Positions 9,403-17,562 of a stretch of 64,000 bases of DNA are shown here, in pieces. Every line of letters begins with the position of its first letter. Position 1 is the stretch's first letter. The notes below the pieces were generated by a model. That model worked only from the letters and a program-made list of their open reading frames with translations, did not search any database and was not told where the DNA came from. Made by a program: the position numbers and the translations under genes. Origin of the DNA: Vogesella indigofera. Lineage in GTDB: Bacteria; Pseudomonadota; Gammaproteobacteria; Burkholderiales; Chromobacteriaceae. The stretch covers positions 124,001-188,000 of the forward strand of contig NZ_RBID01000011.1 of assembly GCF_003633895.1 (NCBI RefSeq), written 5' to 3'.

Positions 9403-10460
9403 GCGTCGCCGACATGAGCACACCCAACCGGAGTGCGACGTACCGCGGGCTGGTGCAGAAGAAGCGCCTGCTGCTGGGGGCCTTCGTCGTCCTGCTGCTG
9501 TTGAGCCTGCTGCTCGACCTGGCGCTTGGCCCGGCCAGCTACAGCCTGGGCGACGTGATGCACGCGCTGTTCCGTCCGGACAGTGCCGCCTTGCAGACCC
9601 GGGTGGTGCTGTGGGAGATCCGTCTGCCGGTGGCGCTGATGGCGCTGGCGGTGGGCGCCGCGCTGTCGCTGGCCGGTGCGCAAATGCAGACCATCCTCAA
9701 CAACCCGCTGGCCAGCCCATTCACGCTCGGCATTTCCGCCGCCGCCAGCTTCGGCGCGGCCCTGGGGCTGGCATTCGGGCTCAAGCTGTTTCCGGCCGCG
9801 GCCGAGTACATGGTGCCGCTCAACGCCTTCCTGATGGCGATGCTGTCGGCGATGCTGATCCACGTGCTGAGCCTGCGCCGCGGCGTGAGCGCCGAGACCA
9901 TCGTGCTGCTCGGCATCGCGCTGGTGTTCACCTTCAACGCGCTGCTGGCGCTGGCGCAATACTTCGCCAGCGAGCAGGCGGTGGCCGCCGTGGTGTTCTG
10001 GACCATGGGCAGCCTGACCAAGGCCACCTGGCCCAAGCTCGGCGTGGTGTGCCTGGTGATTCTGGTCACGCTGCCGGTCTTCGCCAGGCGCGCGTGGGCG
10101 CTCACCGCGCTGCGCCTGGGCGACGACAAGGCTGCCAGCTTCGGCGTGAACGTGCGCCGGCTGCGTTTCCAGACCCTGATCCTGGTCAGCCTGCTGGCCG
10201 CGTTTCCGGTGGCCTTCGTCGGCTCCATCGGCTTCGTCGGCCTGGTCGGCCCGCACATTGCACGCATGCTGATCGGCGAGGACCAGCGCTTCTTCCTGCC
10301 GGCGTCGATGCTGGCCGGCGCGCTGATGCTGTCCGCGAGCTCCGTGGTGAGCAAGACGCTGATCCCGGGGGCGATCTTCCCCATCGGGGTGGTCACCTCG
10401 CTCATCGGCATGCCGTTCTTCATTTCACTCATACTCGGCAGCAAAAAGAACGCATGGTGA
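9399..10460 (+). CDS. FecCD-family iron-siderophore ABC permease
   Basis: 353-residue inner-membrane permease with about 9-10 hydrophobic segments and typical FecCD features: MALAVGAALSLAGAQMQTILNNPLASPFTLG (early helices; only part of this is diagnostic) and GSIGFVGLVGPHIARM near the C-terminus, the loop that contacts the ATPase. A single permease gene suggests a homodimer, as in BtuC. The gene overlaps the binding-protein gene by 4 bases and the ATPase gene by 7 bases, a tightly coupled importer cassette. Confidence 0.91.
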   Translation: MSVADMSTPNRSATYRGLVQKKRLLLGAFVVLLLLSLLLDLALGPASYSLGDVMHALFRPDSAALQTRVVLWEIRLPVALMALAVGAALSLAGAQMQTILNNPLASPFTLGISAAASFGAALGLAFGLKLFPAAAEYMVPLNAFLMAMLSAMLIHVLSLRRGVSAETIVLLGIALVFTFNALLALAQYFASEQAVAAVVFWTMGSLTKATWPKLGVVCLVILVTLPVFARRAWALTALRLGDDKAASFGVNVRRLRFQTLILVSLLAAFPVAFVGSIGFVGLVGPHIARMLIGEDQRFFLPASMLAGALMLSASSVVSKTLIPGAIFPIGVVTSLIGMPFFISLILGSKKNAW

Positions 10461-11233
10461 CACTACGTTTGGAAAATCTCGGCGCCAGCTATGGCCGCCA
10501 CGAAGTCATCTCCGGCATCACCACCCCGGTCTTCCTGGGCGGTGAGGTGGTGGCGGTCATCGGCCCCAACGCGGCCGGCAAATCCACCCTGTTCAAGCGC
10601 ATCGCCGGGCTGATCGACGGCCCCGGACGCGTGCTGCTGGAAGGGTCTAGCAAGGGCCGGGACGGCATCTGCTACATGCCGCAGGACATCAGTGCCAACG
10701 CGCGGCTGACGGTGTACGAGTCGGTGCTGCTGGCGCGCAAGCAGCAGACGCCGTCCTGGGCGGTGCACGACACGGATCTGGCGCGCATCGACGACATCCT
10801 GGCCGCGCTCGGCATCGATGCGCTGGCGTTTCGCAACCTCGGGGAGCTGAGCGGCGGGCAGCGCCAACTGGTATCGATCGCGCAGACGCTGGCGCGCGAT
10901 CCGGAAGTGCTGCTGATGGACGAACCGACCAGCGCGCTCGATCTGCACCGGCAGATGCAGGTGCTCGGATTCATGCGCCAACTGGCGCGCGAGCAGGGGA
11001 TGATCGTGTTCATCGCGATCCACGATCTCAACCAGGCCCTGCGTTTCGCCGACCAGGCGCTGGTGATCGCCGGCGGTAGCGGGCAGGGCAGCGGCCCGTG
11101 CGAAGAGGTGATCACGGTCGACATGCTGCGTGCCGTGTACAAGATCGACGCCCGCATCGAGCGCTGCTCGCAGGGCGCCGGCCACGTCATCGTCGATGGC
11201 GTGGTCCAGGAGACGGCCATGCTGCAACGCTGA
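10454..11233 (+). CDS. Fe-siderophore ABC transporter ATP-binding protein
   Basis: 259-residue ABC ATPase (FecE/FhuC type). Walker A is GPNAAGKST (about residues 38-46), the Q-loop is at YMPQD, the signature is LSGGQRQ, Walker B is LLMDEPTSALDL, and the switch His is in AIHDLN. It energises the permease encoded just upstream and starts at ATG 10454 inside the end of that gene. All catalytic motifs are intact. Confidence 0.92.
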   Translation: MVTLRLENLGASYGRHEVISGITTPVFLGGEVVAVIGPNAAGKSTLFKRIAGLIDGPGRVLLEGSSKGRDGICYMPQDISANARLTVYESVLLARKQQTPSWAVHDTDLARIDDILAALGIDALAFRNLGELSGGQRQLVSIAQTLARDPEVLLMDEPTSALDLHRQMQVLGFMRQLAREQGMIVFIAIHDLNQALRFADQALVIAGGSGQGSGPCEEVITVDMLRAVYKIDARIERCSQGAGHVIVDGVVQETAMLQR

Positions 11234-11289
11234 GCGGGAGGTAGAGGTGCTTGTGCCAGCCATTGAAACCATCTCCAGGGAACAGACAA

Positions 11290-11715
11290 ATGCGTGATTA
11301 CCCGTCCTACTGTGTGGCTCTCAAGCCGGTGGACTTCTTCCTTTCTTCCGAAGAGGTCGATGAGGAGGCCGTGCACCGGCTGGCGGCCGCCATCGCCCAG
11401 GCGGGCATGTGGACGACGCCCATTCCCGTCGATAGGGAAACCGGCATCATCATGGACGGCAACCACCGCGCGCGCGCGGCGGTTTTGCTGGGGCTGCATT
11501 ATCTGCCGTGCGTACTGCTGGGCTATCGGGACCCCAGAGTGGTCGTCACGCATTGGCGCAGCGGAGAGCCATTTTGCGTCGACAGCATCCAGCGCCAGAT
11601 CTTGTTGCACAAAAAGCGCTTTCCATACAAAACGACCCGGCATCTTTTCGCGCCAGCGCTACCCGAGACCGAGATTCAACTGGGCATGCTGAGAGGCACG
11701 GTCCAAAAGCCTTGA
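11290..11715 (+). CDS. Small ParB/sulfiredoxin-fold protein, SbnI-like
   Basis: 141-residue protein with the ParB/Srx-fold core: MDGNHRARAAVLLG (about residues 55-68) follows a PIPVDRETG strand. It matches the fold of staphylococcal SbnI, a free-serine kinase that makes O-phospho-L-serine for SbnA and also regulates the sbn operon. As the last gene of a siderophore cassette with an SbnA homologue it plausibly supplies that substrate. SbnI is about 254 residues, so this protein lacks the C-terminal half. ATG 11290 is preferred; GTG or TTG starts at 11246-11251 follow a GGGAGG and would add about 13 residues. A chromosome-partition role is unlikely, as there is no HTH. Confidence 0.68.
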   Translation: MRDYPSYCVALKPVDFFLSSEEVDEEAVHRLAAAIAQAGMWTTPIPVDRETGIIMDGNHRARAAVLLGLHYLPCVLLGYRDPRVVVTHWRSGEPFCVDSIQRQILLHKKRFPYKTTRHLFAPALPETEIQLGMLRGTVQKP

Positions 11716-11977
11716 GCGACATCACCTTGTAGTGGTCAATCAAAGGATCGTCACGATCAATCAAGGAGGGACTCACTCGTCCAATCGAGATTGGTCGCAC
11801 GCCTCACGCTAGCCAGAGATGCTGGCACCAGGAGGCAGCCTGAATTCCATCATGTTATCCTGTCACTCTGTTCCGCTGACTTCCCATAAAGTCCACGGTA
11901 AAACAGGATAAAGGACAGGATTAAAACCCATAGATGCGGCACCGTAAGCCGCCAGGAATAAGGCTTGTAGACCCGCT
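11716..11977. other. 262-base spacer between siderophore locus and trpG
   Basis: No gene seen. It holds a pair of inverted 9-mers, TTATCCTGT (11855-11863) and ACAGGATAA (11903-11911), plus a second overlapping pair ATCCTGTC (11857-11864) and GACAGGAT (11914-11921), in an AT-richer stretch. These may be a control site for trpG or the scar of an insertion border. The spacer divides the motif-free siderophore block from the housekeeping genes. Confidence 0.5.
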
Positions 11978-12547
11978 ATGTTACTGATGATCGACAACTA
12001 CGATTCCTTCACCTACAACCTCGTGCAGTACTTCGGCGAGCTGGGGCAGGAAGTCAAGGTCTTCCGCAACGACGAAATCACGCTGGAAGAAATCGAGGCG
12101 CTGGCGCCGCAGTACCTGGTACTGTCGCCCGGCCCGTGCACGCCGAACGAGGCTGGCATCTCGGTGCCGGCCATCCACCATTTCGCCGGCAAGCTGCCGA
12201 TCATGGGCGTCTGTCTCGGCCACCAGAGCATCGGCCAGGCCTTTGGCGGCAAGATCATTCACGCCAAGCAGCTGATGCACGGCAAGGTGTCGCCGGTGTC
12301 GCACCACGATATCGGCATGTTCCGCGACATCCCCAATCCGGTGACCTGCACCCGCTACCATTCGCTGGTGATCGAGCGCGAGTCGCTGCCGGAGTGCCTG
12401 GAGATCACCGCCTGGACCGACGACGGCGAGATCATGGGCGTGCGCCACAAGACGCTGCCGATCGAGGGCGTGCAGTTCCACCCCGAGTCCATCCTCACCC
12501 AGCACGGCCACCAGATGCTGGACAACTTCCTGAAAGAATTCGCCTAA
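11978..12547 (+). CDS. trpG: Anthranilate synthase component II (glutamine amidotransferase)
   Basis: 189-residue class I glutamine amidotransferase that releases ammonia from glutamine for anthranilate synthase (or for aminodeoxychorismate synthase; many bacteria share one subunit). It begins [14 protein letters not shown]; the oxyanion strand is LSPGPCTP, the nucleophile Cys is in [15 protein letters not shown], and His-Glu of the triad is in [11 protein letters not shown]. Standard family length. It is followed 33 bases later by trpD, the usual order. trpE and trpC are not in the window. Confidence 0.95.
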   Translation: MLLMIDNYDSFTYNLVQYFGELGQEVKVFRNDEITLEEIEALAPQYLVLSPGPCTPNEAGISVPAIHHFAGKLPIMGVCLGHQSIGQAFGGKIIHAKQLMHGKVSPVSHHDIGMFRDIPNPVTCTRYHSLVIERESLPECLEITAWTDDGEIMGVRHKTLPIEGVQFHPESILTQHGHQMLDNFLKEFA

Positions 12548-12580
12548 ACCGCACAGCGCCGCAGACGCCGGAGAAAAAAG

Positions 12581-13603
12581 ATGATCACACCGCAGGCCGC
12601 CCTCAATCGCCTGATCGACCAGAACGAACTGTTCCACGATGAAATGCTGGACCTGATGCGCCAGATCATGCGCGGCGAAGTGCCGCCGACGCTGATCGCC
12701 GCCATCCTGATCGGCCTGCGCGTGAAAACGGAAAGCGTGTCGGAAATCGCCGCCGCGGCGCAGGTGATGCGCGAGTTCGCCACCCGCGTGCCGGTGAGCG
12801 ATACCGCGCGGCTGGTGGATACCTGCGGCACCGGTGGTGACAAGAGCCACACCTTCAACATCTCCACCACCGCCGCCTTCGTGTCGGCGGCGGCTGGCGC
12901 CCGCGTCGCCAAGCACGGCGGCCGTTCGGTGTCGTCCAGCTCCGGCAGCGCCGACGTGCTGGAGGCGCTCGGCGTCAACCTCAACCTCAGCCCGGAGCAG
13001 GTCGGCCGCTGCATCGACGACATCGGCGTCGGCTTCATGTTCGCGCCCAACTACCACAGCGCGATGAAGTACGTGGCGCCGGTGCGGCGCGAGCTGGCAG
13101 TGCGCACCATCTTCAACATCCTCGGCCCGCTGACCAATCCGGCCGGCGCCCCCAACCAGGTGATGGGCGTGTTCCACCCCGACCTGGTCGGCATCCAGGC
13201 GCGCGTGCTGCGCGAGCTGGGCAGCCGCCACGTGATGATCGTGCACGGCGAAGACGGCCTCGACGAGATCACCCTGTCCGGCTATACCAGCATCGCCGAG
13301 CTGAAAGACGGCGCCATCCGCGAATACCGCATCGACCCGGCCGATTTCGGCATCGCCCACGCGCCACTGGCCGCGCTGCGCGCCGACAGCGCTGAGCAGT
13401 CGAAAACCATGCTGCTGGCGGTGCTCGACGGCCAGTCCGGCCCGACGCGCGACATCGTGCTGCTCAATGCCGCGGCGGCGATCTACACCGCTGGCATTAC
13501 GGCCAGCCTCGCCGATGGCGTGGCGCTGGCCCGCTCCGTGATCGACAGCGGCGCGGCGCGCGCCAAGCTGGACGCGCTGGTACAGCTGAGCCAGTCGCTA
13601 TAA
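12581..13603 (+). CDS. trpD: Anthranilate phosphoribosyltransferase
   Basis: 340-residue enzyme that joins anthranilate with PRPP to phosphoribosyl-anthranilate, the second step of tryptophan synthesis. The PRPP loop [17 protein letters not shown] (about residues 83-99) is followed by [21 protein letters not shown] and then [12 protein letters not shown], all diagnostic. Length is normal. It sits in tandem with trpG on the + strand, with a GGAGAAAA ribosome site before ATG 12581. Confidence 0.96.
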   Translation: MITPQAALNRLIDQNELFHDEMLDLMRQIMRGEVPPTLIAAILIGLRVKTESVSEIAAAAQVMREFATRVPVSDTARLVDTCGTGGDKSHTFNISTTAAFVSAAAGARVAKHGGRSVSSSSGSADVLEALGVNLNLSPEQVGRCIDDIGVGFMFAPNYHSAMKYVAPVRRELAVRTIFNILGPLTNPAGAPNQVMGVFHPDLVGIQARVLRELGSRHVMIVHGEDGLDEITLSGYTSIAELKDGAIREYRIDPADFGIAHAPLAALRADSAEQSKTMLLAVLDGQSGPTRDIVLLNAAAAIYTAGITASLADGVALARSVIDSGAARAKLDALVQLSQSL

Positions 13604-13637
13604 TGAACTTCCCGGCCGCCGGCAGCGCGCCGGCGGT

Positions 13638-13647
13638 TGCGGCCAAC
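13638..13647 (-). repeat. First of at least 28 copies of the dispersed 10-mer GTTGGCCGCA
   Basis: Exact copies found by eye. Forward GTTGGCCGCA starts at 16157, 34401, 35496, 36387, 39013, 42777, 43336, 44834, 46808, 47698, 49453, 51922 and 58298. Reverse TGCGGCCAAC starts at 13638, 16147, 19418, 20990, 25271, 26857, 28481, 31229, 39027, 47721, 49443, 50690, 52817, 55115 and 56391. Most copies extend to AA(G/C)GTTGGCCGCAA. Near variants exist at 15096, 22570 and 44423. Copies lie in spacers and inside genes; none was seen before 13.6 kb or after 58.3 kb. Function unknown (see findings). Confidence 0.85.
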
Positions 13648-13673
13648 CTTCTACTCCTGATCGGGTTTGAGCA

Positions 13674-15047
13674 ATGACCATCTCTCCCTCCATTTTCAAG
13701 GCCTACGACATCCGCGGCATCGTCGGCGACACCCTCACCGCCGACGCCGCCCGCCTGATCGGCCGTGCCATCGGTTCCGAAGCGCGCGAGCGTAATGTCG
13801 GCACGATCTGTATCGGCCGTGACGGCCGCCTGTCCGGCGCCGAGCTGTGCCATGCGCTGTCCGACGGCATCCGTGCCGCCGGCGTCGACGTCATCGACGT
13901 TGGCCGCGTCGCCACGCCGATGCTGTACTTCGCCGCCTACCAGCTGGAAACCTTCTCCGGCGTGATGGTCACTGGCAGCCACAACCCGCCGGACTACAAC
14001 GGCTTCAAGATGATGCTGGACGGCGACACCCTCGCCGGCGACTGGATCCAGAAGCTGTACCAGCGCATCGTCGACAACGACTTCGCCGACGGCCACGGCG
14101 GCTACAGCACGCACGACATCGTCGATGCCTACCTCAACCGCATCACCGGCGACATCAAGCTGGCGCGGCCGATGAAGGTGGTGGTCGACTGCGGCAACGG
14201 CGTGGCCGGCGATTTCGCGCCGGAGCTGTTCCGCGGCCTGGGCTGCGAGGTGCACAAGCTGTTCTGCGAGGTGGACGGCACCTTCCCCAACCATCACCCC
14301 GATCCGGCCAAGCCGGAAAACCTGCAGGATGTGATCCGCGCGCTGCGTGACACCGACGCCGAGATCGGCCTCGCGTTCGACGGCGACGGCGACCGTCTCG
14401 GCGTGGTCACCAAGGACGGCAGCATCATCTGGCCGGACCGCCAGCTGATCCTGTTCGCGCAGGATGTGCTCAGCCGGCAGCCGGGCAGCAAGATCATCTA
14501 CGACGTGAAGTGCACCCGCCTGCTGGCGCCGGCGATCACCGCCGCCGGTGGCGTGCCGATGATCAACCGCACCGGCCACAGCTTCATGAAGGCGGCGCTG
14601 AAGGCCAACCCGGACGCCGGCCTCGCCGGCGAGATGTCCGGCCACGTGTTCTTCAAGGAGCGCTGGTACGGCTTTGACGACGGCCTGTACGCCGGCGCGC
14701 GCCTGCTGGAAATCCTGTCGAAGGTGGCTGATCCGTCGGCGCTGCTCAATGCGCTGCCCAACGCGCTGTCGACGCCGGAGCTGAACCTGAAGACCGCCGA
14801 GGGCGAGAACCATGCGCTGATCGAACGCCTGCAGCAGACGGCTCAGTTCGACGGCGCCGAGGACATCATCACCATCGACGGCCTGCGCGTGGAGTACGCC
14901 GACGGCTTCGGCCTGATGCGCGCCTCCAACACCACGCCGGTGATCGTGCTGCGTTTCGAGGCCGACAACCAGGCGGCGCTGGAGCGCATCCAGGATGACT
15001 TCCGCCGCGTGCTGGCCAAGGAAACCAGCGCAGCGCTGCCGTTCTAA
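13674..15047 (+). CDS. Phosphomannomutase/phosphoglucomutase
   Basis: 457-residue alpha-D-phosphohexomutase (AlgC/ManB type) interconverting 1- and 6-phosphates of mannose or glucose for envelope polysaccharides. It begins ISPSIFKAYDIRGIVGDTLT. The phosphoserine loop is VTGSHNPPDYNGFKMM (about residues 98-113), the metal loop is FDGDGDRLG, the sugar loop is GEMSGHVFFKERW, and the C-terminal phosphate-binding RASNTTP is present. Length matches AlgC. It is 70 bases after trpD, with a copy of the dispersed motif (13637-13650) in the gap. Confidence 0.93.
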   Translation: MTISPSIFKAYDIRGIVGDTLTADAARLIGRAIGSEARERNVGTICIGRDGRLSGAELCHALSDGIRAAGVDVIDVGRVATPMLYFAAYQLETFSGVMVTGSHNPPDYNGFKMMLDGDTLAGDWIQKLYQRIVDNDFADGHGGYSTHDIVDAYLNRITGDIKLARPMKVVVDCGNGVAGDFAPELFRGLGCEVHKLFCEVDGTFPNHHPDPAKPENLQDVIRALRDTDAEIGLAFDGDGDRLGVVTKDGSIIWPDRQLILFAQDVLSRQPGSKIIYDVKCTRLLAPAITAAGGVPMINRTGHSFMKAALKANPDAGLAGEMSGHVFFKERWYGFDDGLYAGARLLEILSKVADPSALLNALPNALSTPELNLKTAEGENHALIERLQQTAQFDGAEDIITIDGLRVEYADGFGLMRASNTTPVIVLRFEADNQAALERIQDDFRRVLAKETSAALPF

Positions 15048-15095
15048 GCGATAATCGCCGCCAGTTGACCGCCGCGATGGCGGTCTGATCAGACC

Positions 15096-15117
15096 AAGGT
15101 TGGCCGCGGCCAACCTT
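15096..15117. repeat. 22-base perfect palindrome made of two overlapping dispersed-motif copies
   Basis: AAGGTTGGCCG and its exact reverse complement abut, so two copies of the dispersed motif are merged at their GGCCGC ends. It lies between the phosphomannomutase stop and the hairpin terminator before prmB. Confidence 0.8.
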
Positions 15118-15129
15118 TCGCATTATCAA

Positions 15130-15162
15130 GGCGGCACGACGCACTCGTGCCGCCGGCTTTTT
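15130..15162 (+). terminator. Intrinsic terminator before prmB
   Basis: A 10-bp GC-rich stem (GGCGGCACGA, 15130-15139, pairing with 15145-15154) with a 5-base loop, followed by GGC and TTTTT (15158-15162). It would end transcription from the phosphomannomutase gene; prmB starts 13 bases later. Confidence 0.7.
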
Positions 15163-15174
15163 AAAGGGAATGCC

Positions 15175-16134
15175 ATGTACGCCGAAGCTGCCAGCACTTT
15201 TCAAACCGTCCGCGACCTGCTGCGCTTTGCCGTGTCGCGTTTTACCGATGCCGGGCTGACTTACGGCCACGGCACCAGCAATGCCTACGACGAGGCCGCC
15301 TACCTGATCCTGTCGACGCTGAAGCTGCCGATCGACCGCCTGGAGCCGTTCCTCGACGCCCAGCTGCTGCCGCGCGAGGTGCAGCAGGTGGTGGCGCTGA
15401 TCGAGCGCCGTGCCGAAGAGCGGGTGCCGGTGGCCTACCTCACCAACGAGGCGTGGCAGGGTGAATTCAACTTCTACGTCGACGAGCGCGTGATCGTGCC
15501 GCGCTCCTTCATCTTCGAGCTGCTGGGCGAGCAGCTGGAGCCGTGGATCGAACACCCGGAACTGGTACACCGCGCGCTGGACCTGTGCACCGGCTCCGGC
15601 TGCCTGGCGATCCAGCTGGCGCACCACTATCCGGACGCCGAGATCGACGCCGTCGACATCTCGCTGGACGCGCTGGAAGTGGCCAGCATCAACGTACAGA
15701 ACTACGGGCTGGAAGACCGCATCCAGCTGATCCACAGCGACCTGGTGGAAGGCCTGGAAGAGCCGTACGACCTGATCATCTCCAACCCGCCGTATGTCGA
15801 CGCCGAATCGGTGGACGCGCTGCCGGCGGAATACCTGCACGAGCCGGAACTGGCGCTGGGCTCCGGCGAAGACGGCCTGGATGCCACCCACGTCATCCTG
15901 CAGAACGCGGCGCGCCTGCTCAATCCGCAGGGCGTGCTGCTGGTCGAGATCGGCCACAACCGCGATGTGCTGGAAGCGGCCTACCCGAGCCTGCCGTTCA
16001 TGTGGATGGAAACGCAAAGCGGCGACGGTTTCGTGTTCCTGCTGACGCGCGAAGACCTGGTCGCCGCCGGGCTGGGCGATCCGCTGAACGACGCCGACTT
16101 CGGCGATCTGGTGATCGAGGACGAAGACATCTGA
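15175..16134 (+). CDS. prmB: Ribosomal protein L3 N5-glutamine methyltransferase
   Basis: 319-residue SAM-dependent methyltransferase that methylates a glutamine of ribosomal protein uL3. It has an N-terminal helical domain, the SAM motif DLCTGSGCLAIQLA (about residues 138-151) and the glutamine-binding NPPYV signature (SNPPYVDAES, about 203-212). The EEPYDL strand before NPPYV and LALGSGEDGL after it fit PrmB rather than PrmC. ATG 15175 follows AAAGGG (15164-15168); a further upstream frame extension reads through the terminator and is rejected. Confidence 0.92.
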   Translation: MYAEAASTFQTVRDLLRFAVSRFTDAGLTYGHGTSNAYDEAAYLILSTLKLPIDRLEPFLDAQLLPREVQQVVALIERRAEERVPVAYLTNEAWQGEFNFYVDERVIVPRSFIFELLGEQLEPWIEHPELVHRALDLCTGSGCLAIQLAHHYPDAEIDAVDISLDALEVASINVQNYGLEDRIQLIHSDLVEGLEEPYDLIISNPPYVDAESVDALPAEYLHEPELALGSGEDGLDATHVILQNAARLLNPQGVLLVEIGHNRDVLEAAYPSLPFMWMETQSGDGFVFLLTREDLVAAGLGDPLNDADFGDLVIEDEDI

Positions 16135-16144
16135 GCGGTCGCGG

Positions 16145-16168
16145 CTTGCGGCCAACGTTGGCCGCAAG
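16145..16168. repeat. 24-base perfect palindrome of two dispersed-motif copies
   Basis: CTTGCGGCCAAC followed immediately by its exact reverse complement. It lies 10 bases after the prmB stop and just before the bidirectional terminator. Confidence 0.85.
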
Positions 16169-16180
16169 GCTGAGCGCACG

Positions 16181-16210
16181 AAAAAGGCAGCCCGACGGGC
16201 TGCCTTTTTT
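16181..16210. terminator. Bidirectional terminator between convergent prmB and dctD-like gene
   Basis: AAAAAGGCAGCCC, a three-base GAC loop, then GGGCTGCC with a run of six T. The A-tract and T-tract on the two sides let it work on both strands, as expected between two converging genes. Confidence 0.88.
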
Positions 16211-16233
16211 GCTGTGGCTGGCAGGGGCAGGGG

Positions 16234-17562
16234 CTAGTTGCTGCCCTGCAGCCCGTACTTCTTCACCTTGTCGAACAGCGTGGTCTTCGGGGTGCCCAGT
16301 GCGGCGCTGGCCTGGGTCAGGTTGCCGCCGTGGCGGCGCAGCGCCTCCACGACCAGGCTCTTTTCATAGGCTTCCACGCATTCGGCGAGGCTGGGCGAGT
16401 TGTGGCCGTCGCCGCTGTCCTTGAACGCCGGCAGCCCCAGCGCGTAGCGTTCGGCGACGTTGCGCAGTTCGCGCACGTTGCCGGGCCAGTCGTGCGCCAT
16501 CAGCCGCGACAGCGTCTTGCGGTCCACTTCCAGCGGCTCGCGGTCGAAGCGCAGCGCCGCCTGCTGCAAGAAGCACTCGAACAGCAGCGGGATGTCCTCG
16601 CGCCGTTCGCGCAGCGGCGGGATTTCCAGTGTCACCACGTTGAGGCGGTAGTAGAAGTCGGCGCGGAACTTGCCCTGTTGCGACAGCTCGCCCAGGTCTT
16701 CCTTGGTGGCGGCGATCAGGCGGCAGTCGACATCGACCATCTGGTTGCTGCCGAGGCGTTCCAGCTTGTGTTCCTGCAGCACGCGCAGCAGCTTGATCTG
16801 CAGGTTGATCGGCATGGTCTCGACTTCGTCGAGGAACAGCGTGCCCTTGTGCGCGTGCTCGATCTTGCCGATGCGGCGCTTGCCGGCGCCGGTGAAGGCG
16901 TTGGCCTCGTGGCCGAAGATTTCGCTCTCGAACAGGTGCTCCGGCAGGCCGCCGCAGTTGATCGCCACGTAGTTGTGCTGCTGGCGGCGGCTGAATTCGT
17001 GCAGGCAGCTGGCGACCAGCTCCTTGCCGGTGCCGGTTTCGCCGTTGATCAGCACGTTGGCGCCGGTATCGGCGACGTTGAGGATCAGCTCGCGCAGCTG
17101 GCACATCGCGGCGGAGCGCCCGATCAGGCGCTGTTCCAGCGTCTGCTTGCCGTCCAGCTGGCGGCGCAGGCTTTCCACCTCCAGGCTCAGCCGGCGCTGC
17201 TCCAGCGCGCGGCGGGCGACCTCCACCAGCCGCTCCGGCGAGAACGGTTTTTCCATGAAATCGTAGGCGCCGTCCTTCATCGCCTGCACCGCCATGCTGA
17301 CGTCGCCGTGGCCGGTGATCAGTACCACCGGCAGGCTGCGGTCCTGCGCCTTAAGCTGTTGCATCAGGGTCAGACCGTCGATGCCGGGCAGGCGGATGTC
17401 GCTGATCACGATGCCGGGGAACTGGCCGTCGATCAGCGGCAGCGCGGCTTCGGCGCTGGCGACGCCGGTGACCGGGATGTCTTCCAGCGTCAGCGCCTGC
17501 TGGCAGCCGAGCAGGACATGGGGATCGTCTTCCACGATCAGGACGCGCAATGCTTCAGACAT
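16234..17562 (-). CDS. Sigma-54-dependent response regulator, DctD-like
   Basis: 442-residue NtrC-family activator. An N-terminal receiver has the phospho-Asp in SDIRLPG (about D55) and the switch Lys in KPFSPERL. The AAA+ domain has Walker A GETGTGKE and Walker B GTLFLDEVE. A Fis-type HTH follows (GGNLTQASAALGTPKTTLFDKVKKYG). It would activate sigma-54 promoters in response to the sensor kinase encoded 8 bases overlapping upstream. Oddity: the sigma-54 contact loop reads NAFTGA, not GAFTGA. No dicarboxylate transporter is adjacent, so its targets lie elsewhere; DctD is the closest named family but the stimulus is not proven. Confidence 0.87.
   Translation of the reverse strand: MSEALRVLIVEDDPHVLLGCQQALTLEDIPVTGVASAEAALPLIDGQFPGIVISDIRLPGIDGLTLMQQLKAQDRSLPVVLITGHGDVSMAVQAMKDGAYDFMEKPFSPERLVEVARRALEQRRLSLEVESLRRQLDGKQTLEQRLIGRSAAMCQLRELILNVADTGANVLINGETGTGKELVASCLHEFSRRQQHNYVAINCGGLPEHLFESEIFGHEANAFTGAGKRRIGKIEHAHKGTLFLDEVETMPINLQIKLLRVLQEHKLERLGSNQMVDVDCRLIAATKEDLGELSQQGKFRADFYYRLNVVTLEIPPLRERREDIPLLFECFLQQAALRFDREPLEVDRKTLSRLMAHDWPGNVRELRNVAERYALGLPAFKDSGDGHNSPSLAECVEAYEKSLVVEALRRHGGNLTQASAALGTPKTTLFDKVKKYGLQGSN

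Noticed and set aside
11290-11715. ParB chromosome-partition protein
   Set aside because: No DNA-binding HTH or ParA neighbour; siderophore context points to the SbnI-type use of the fold.
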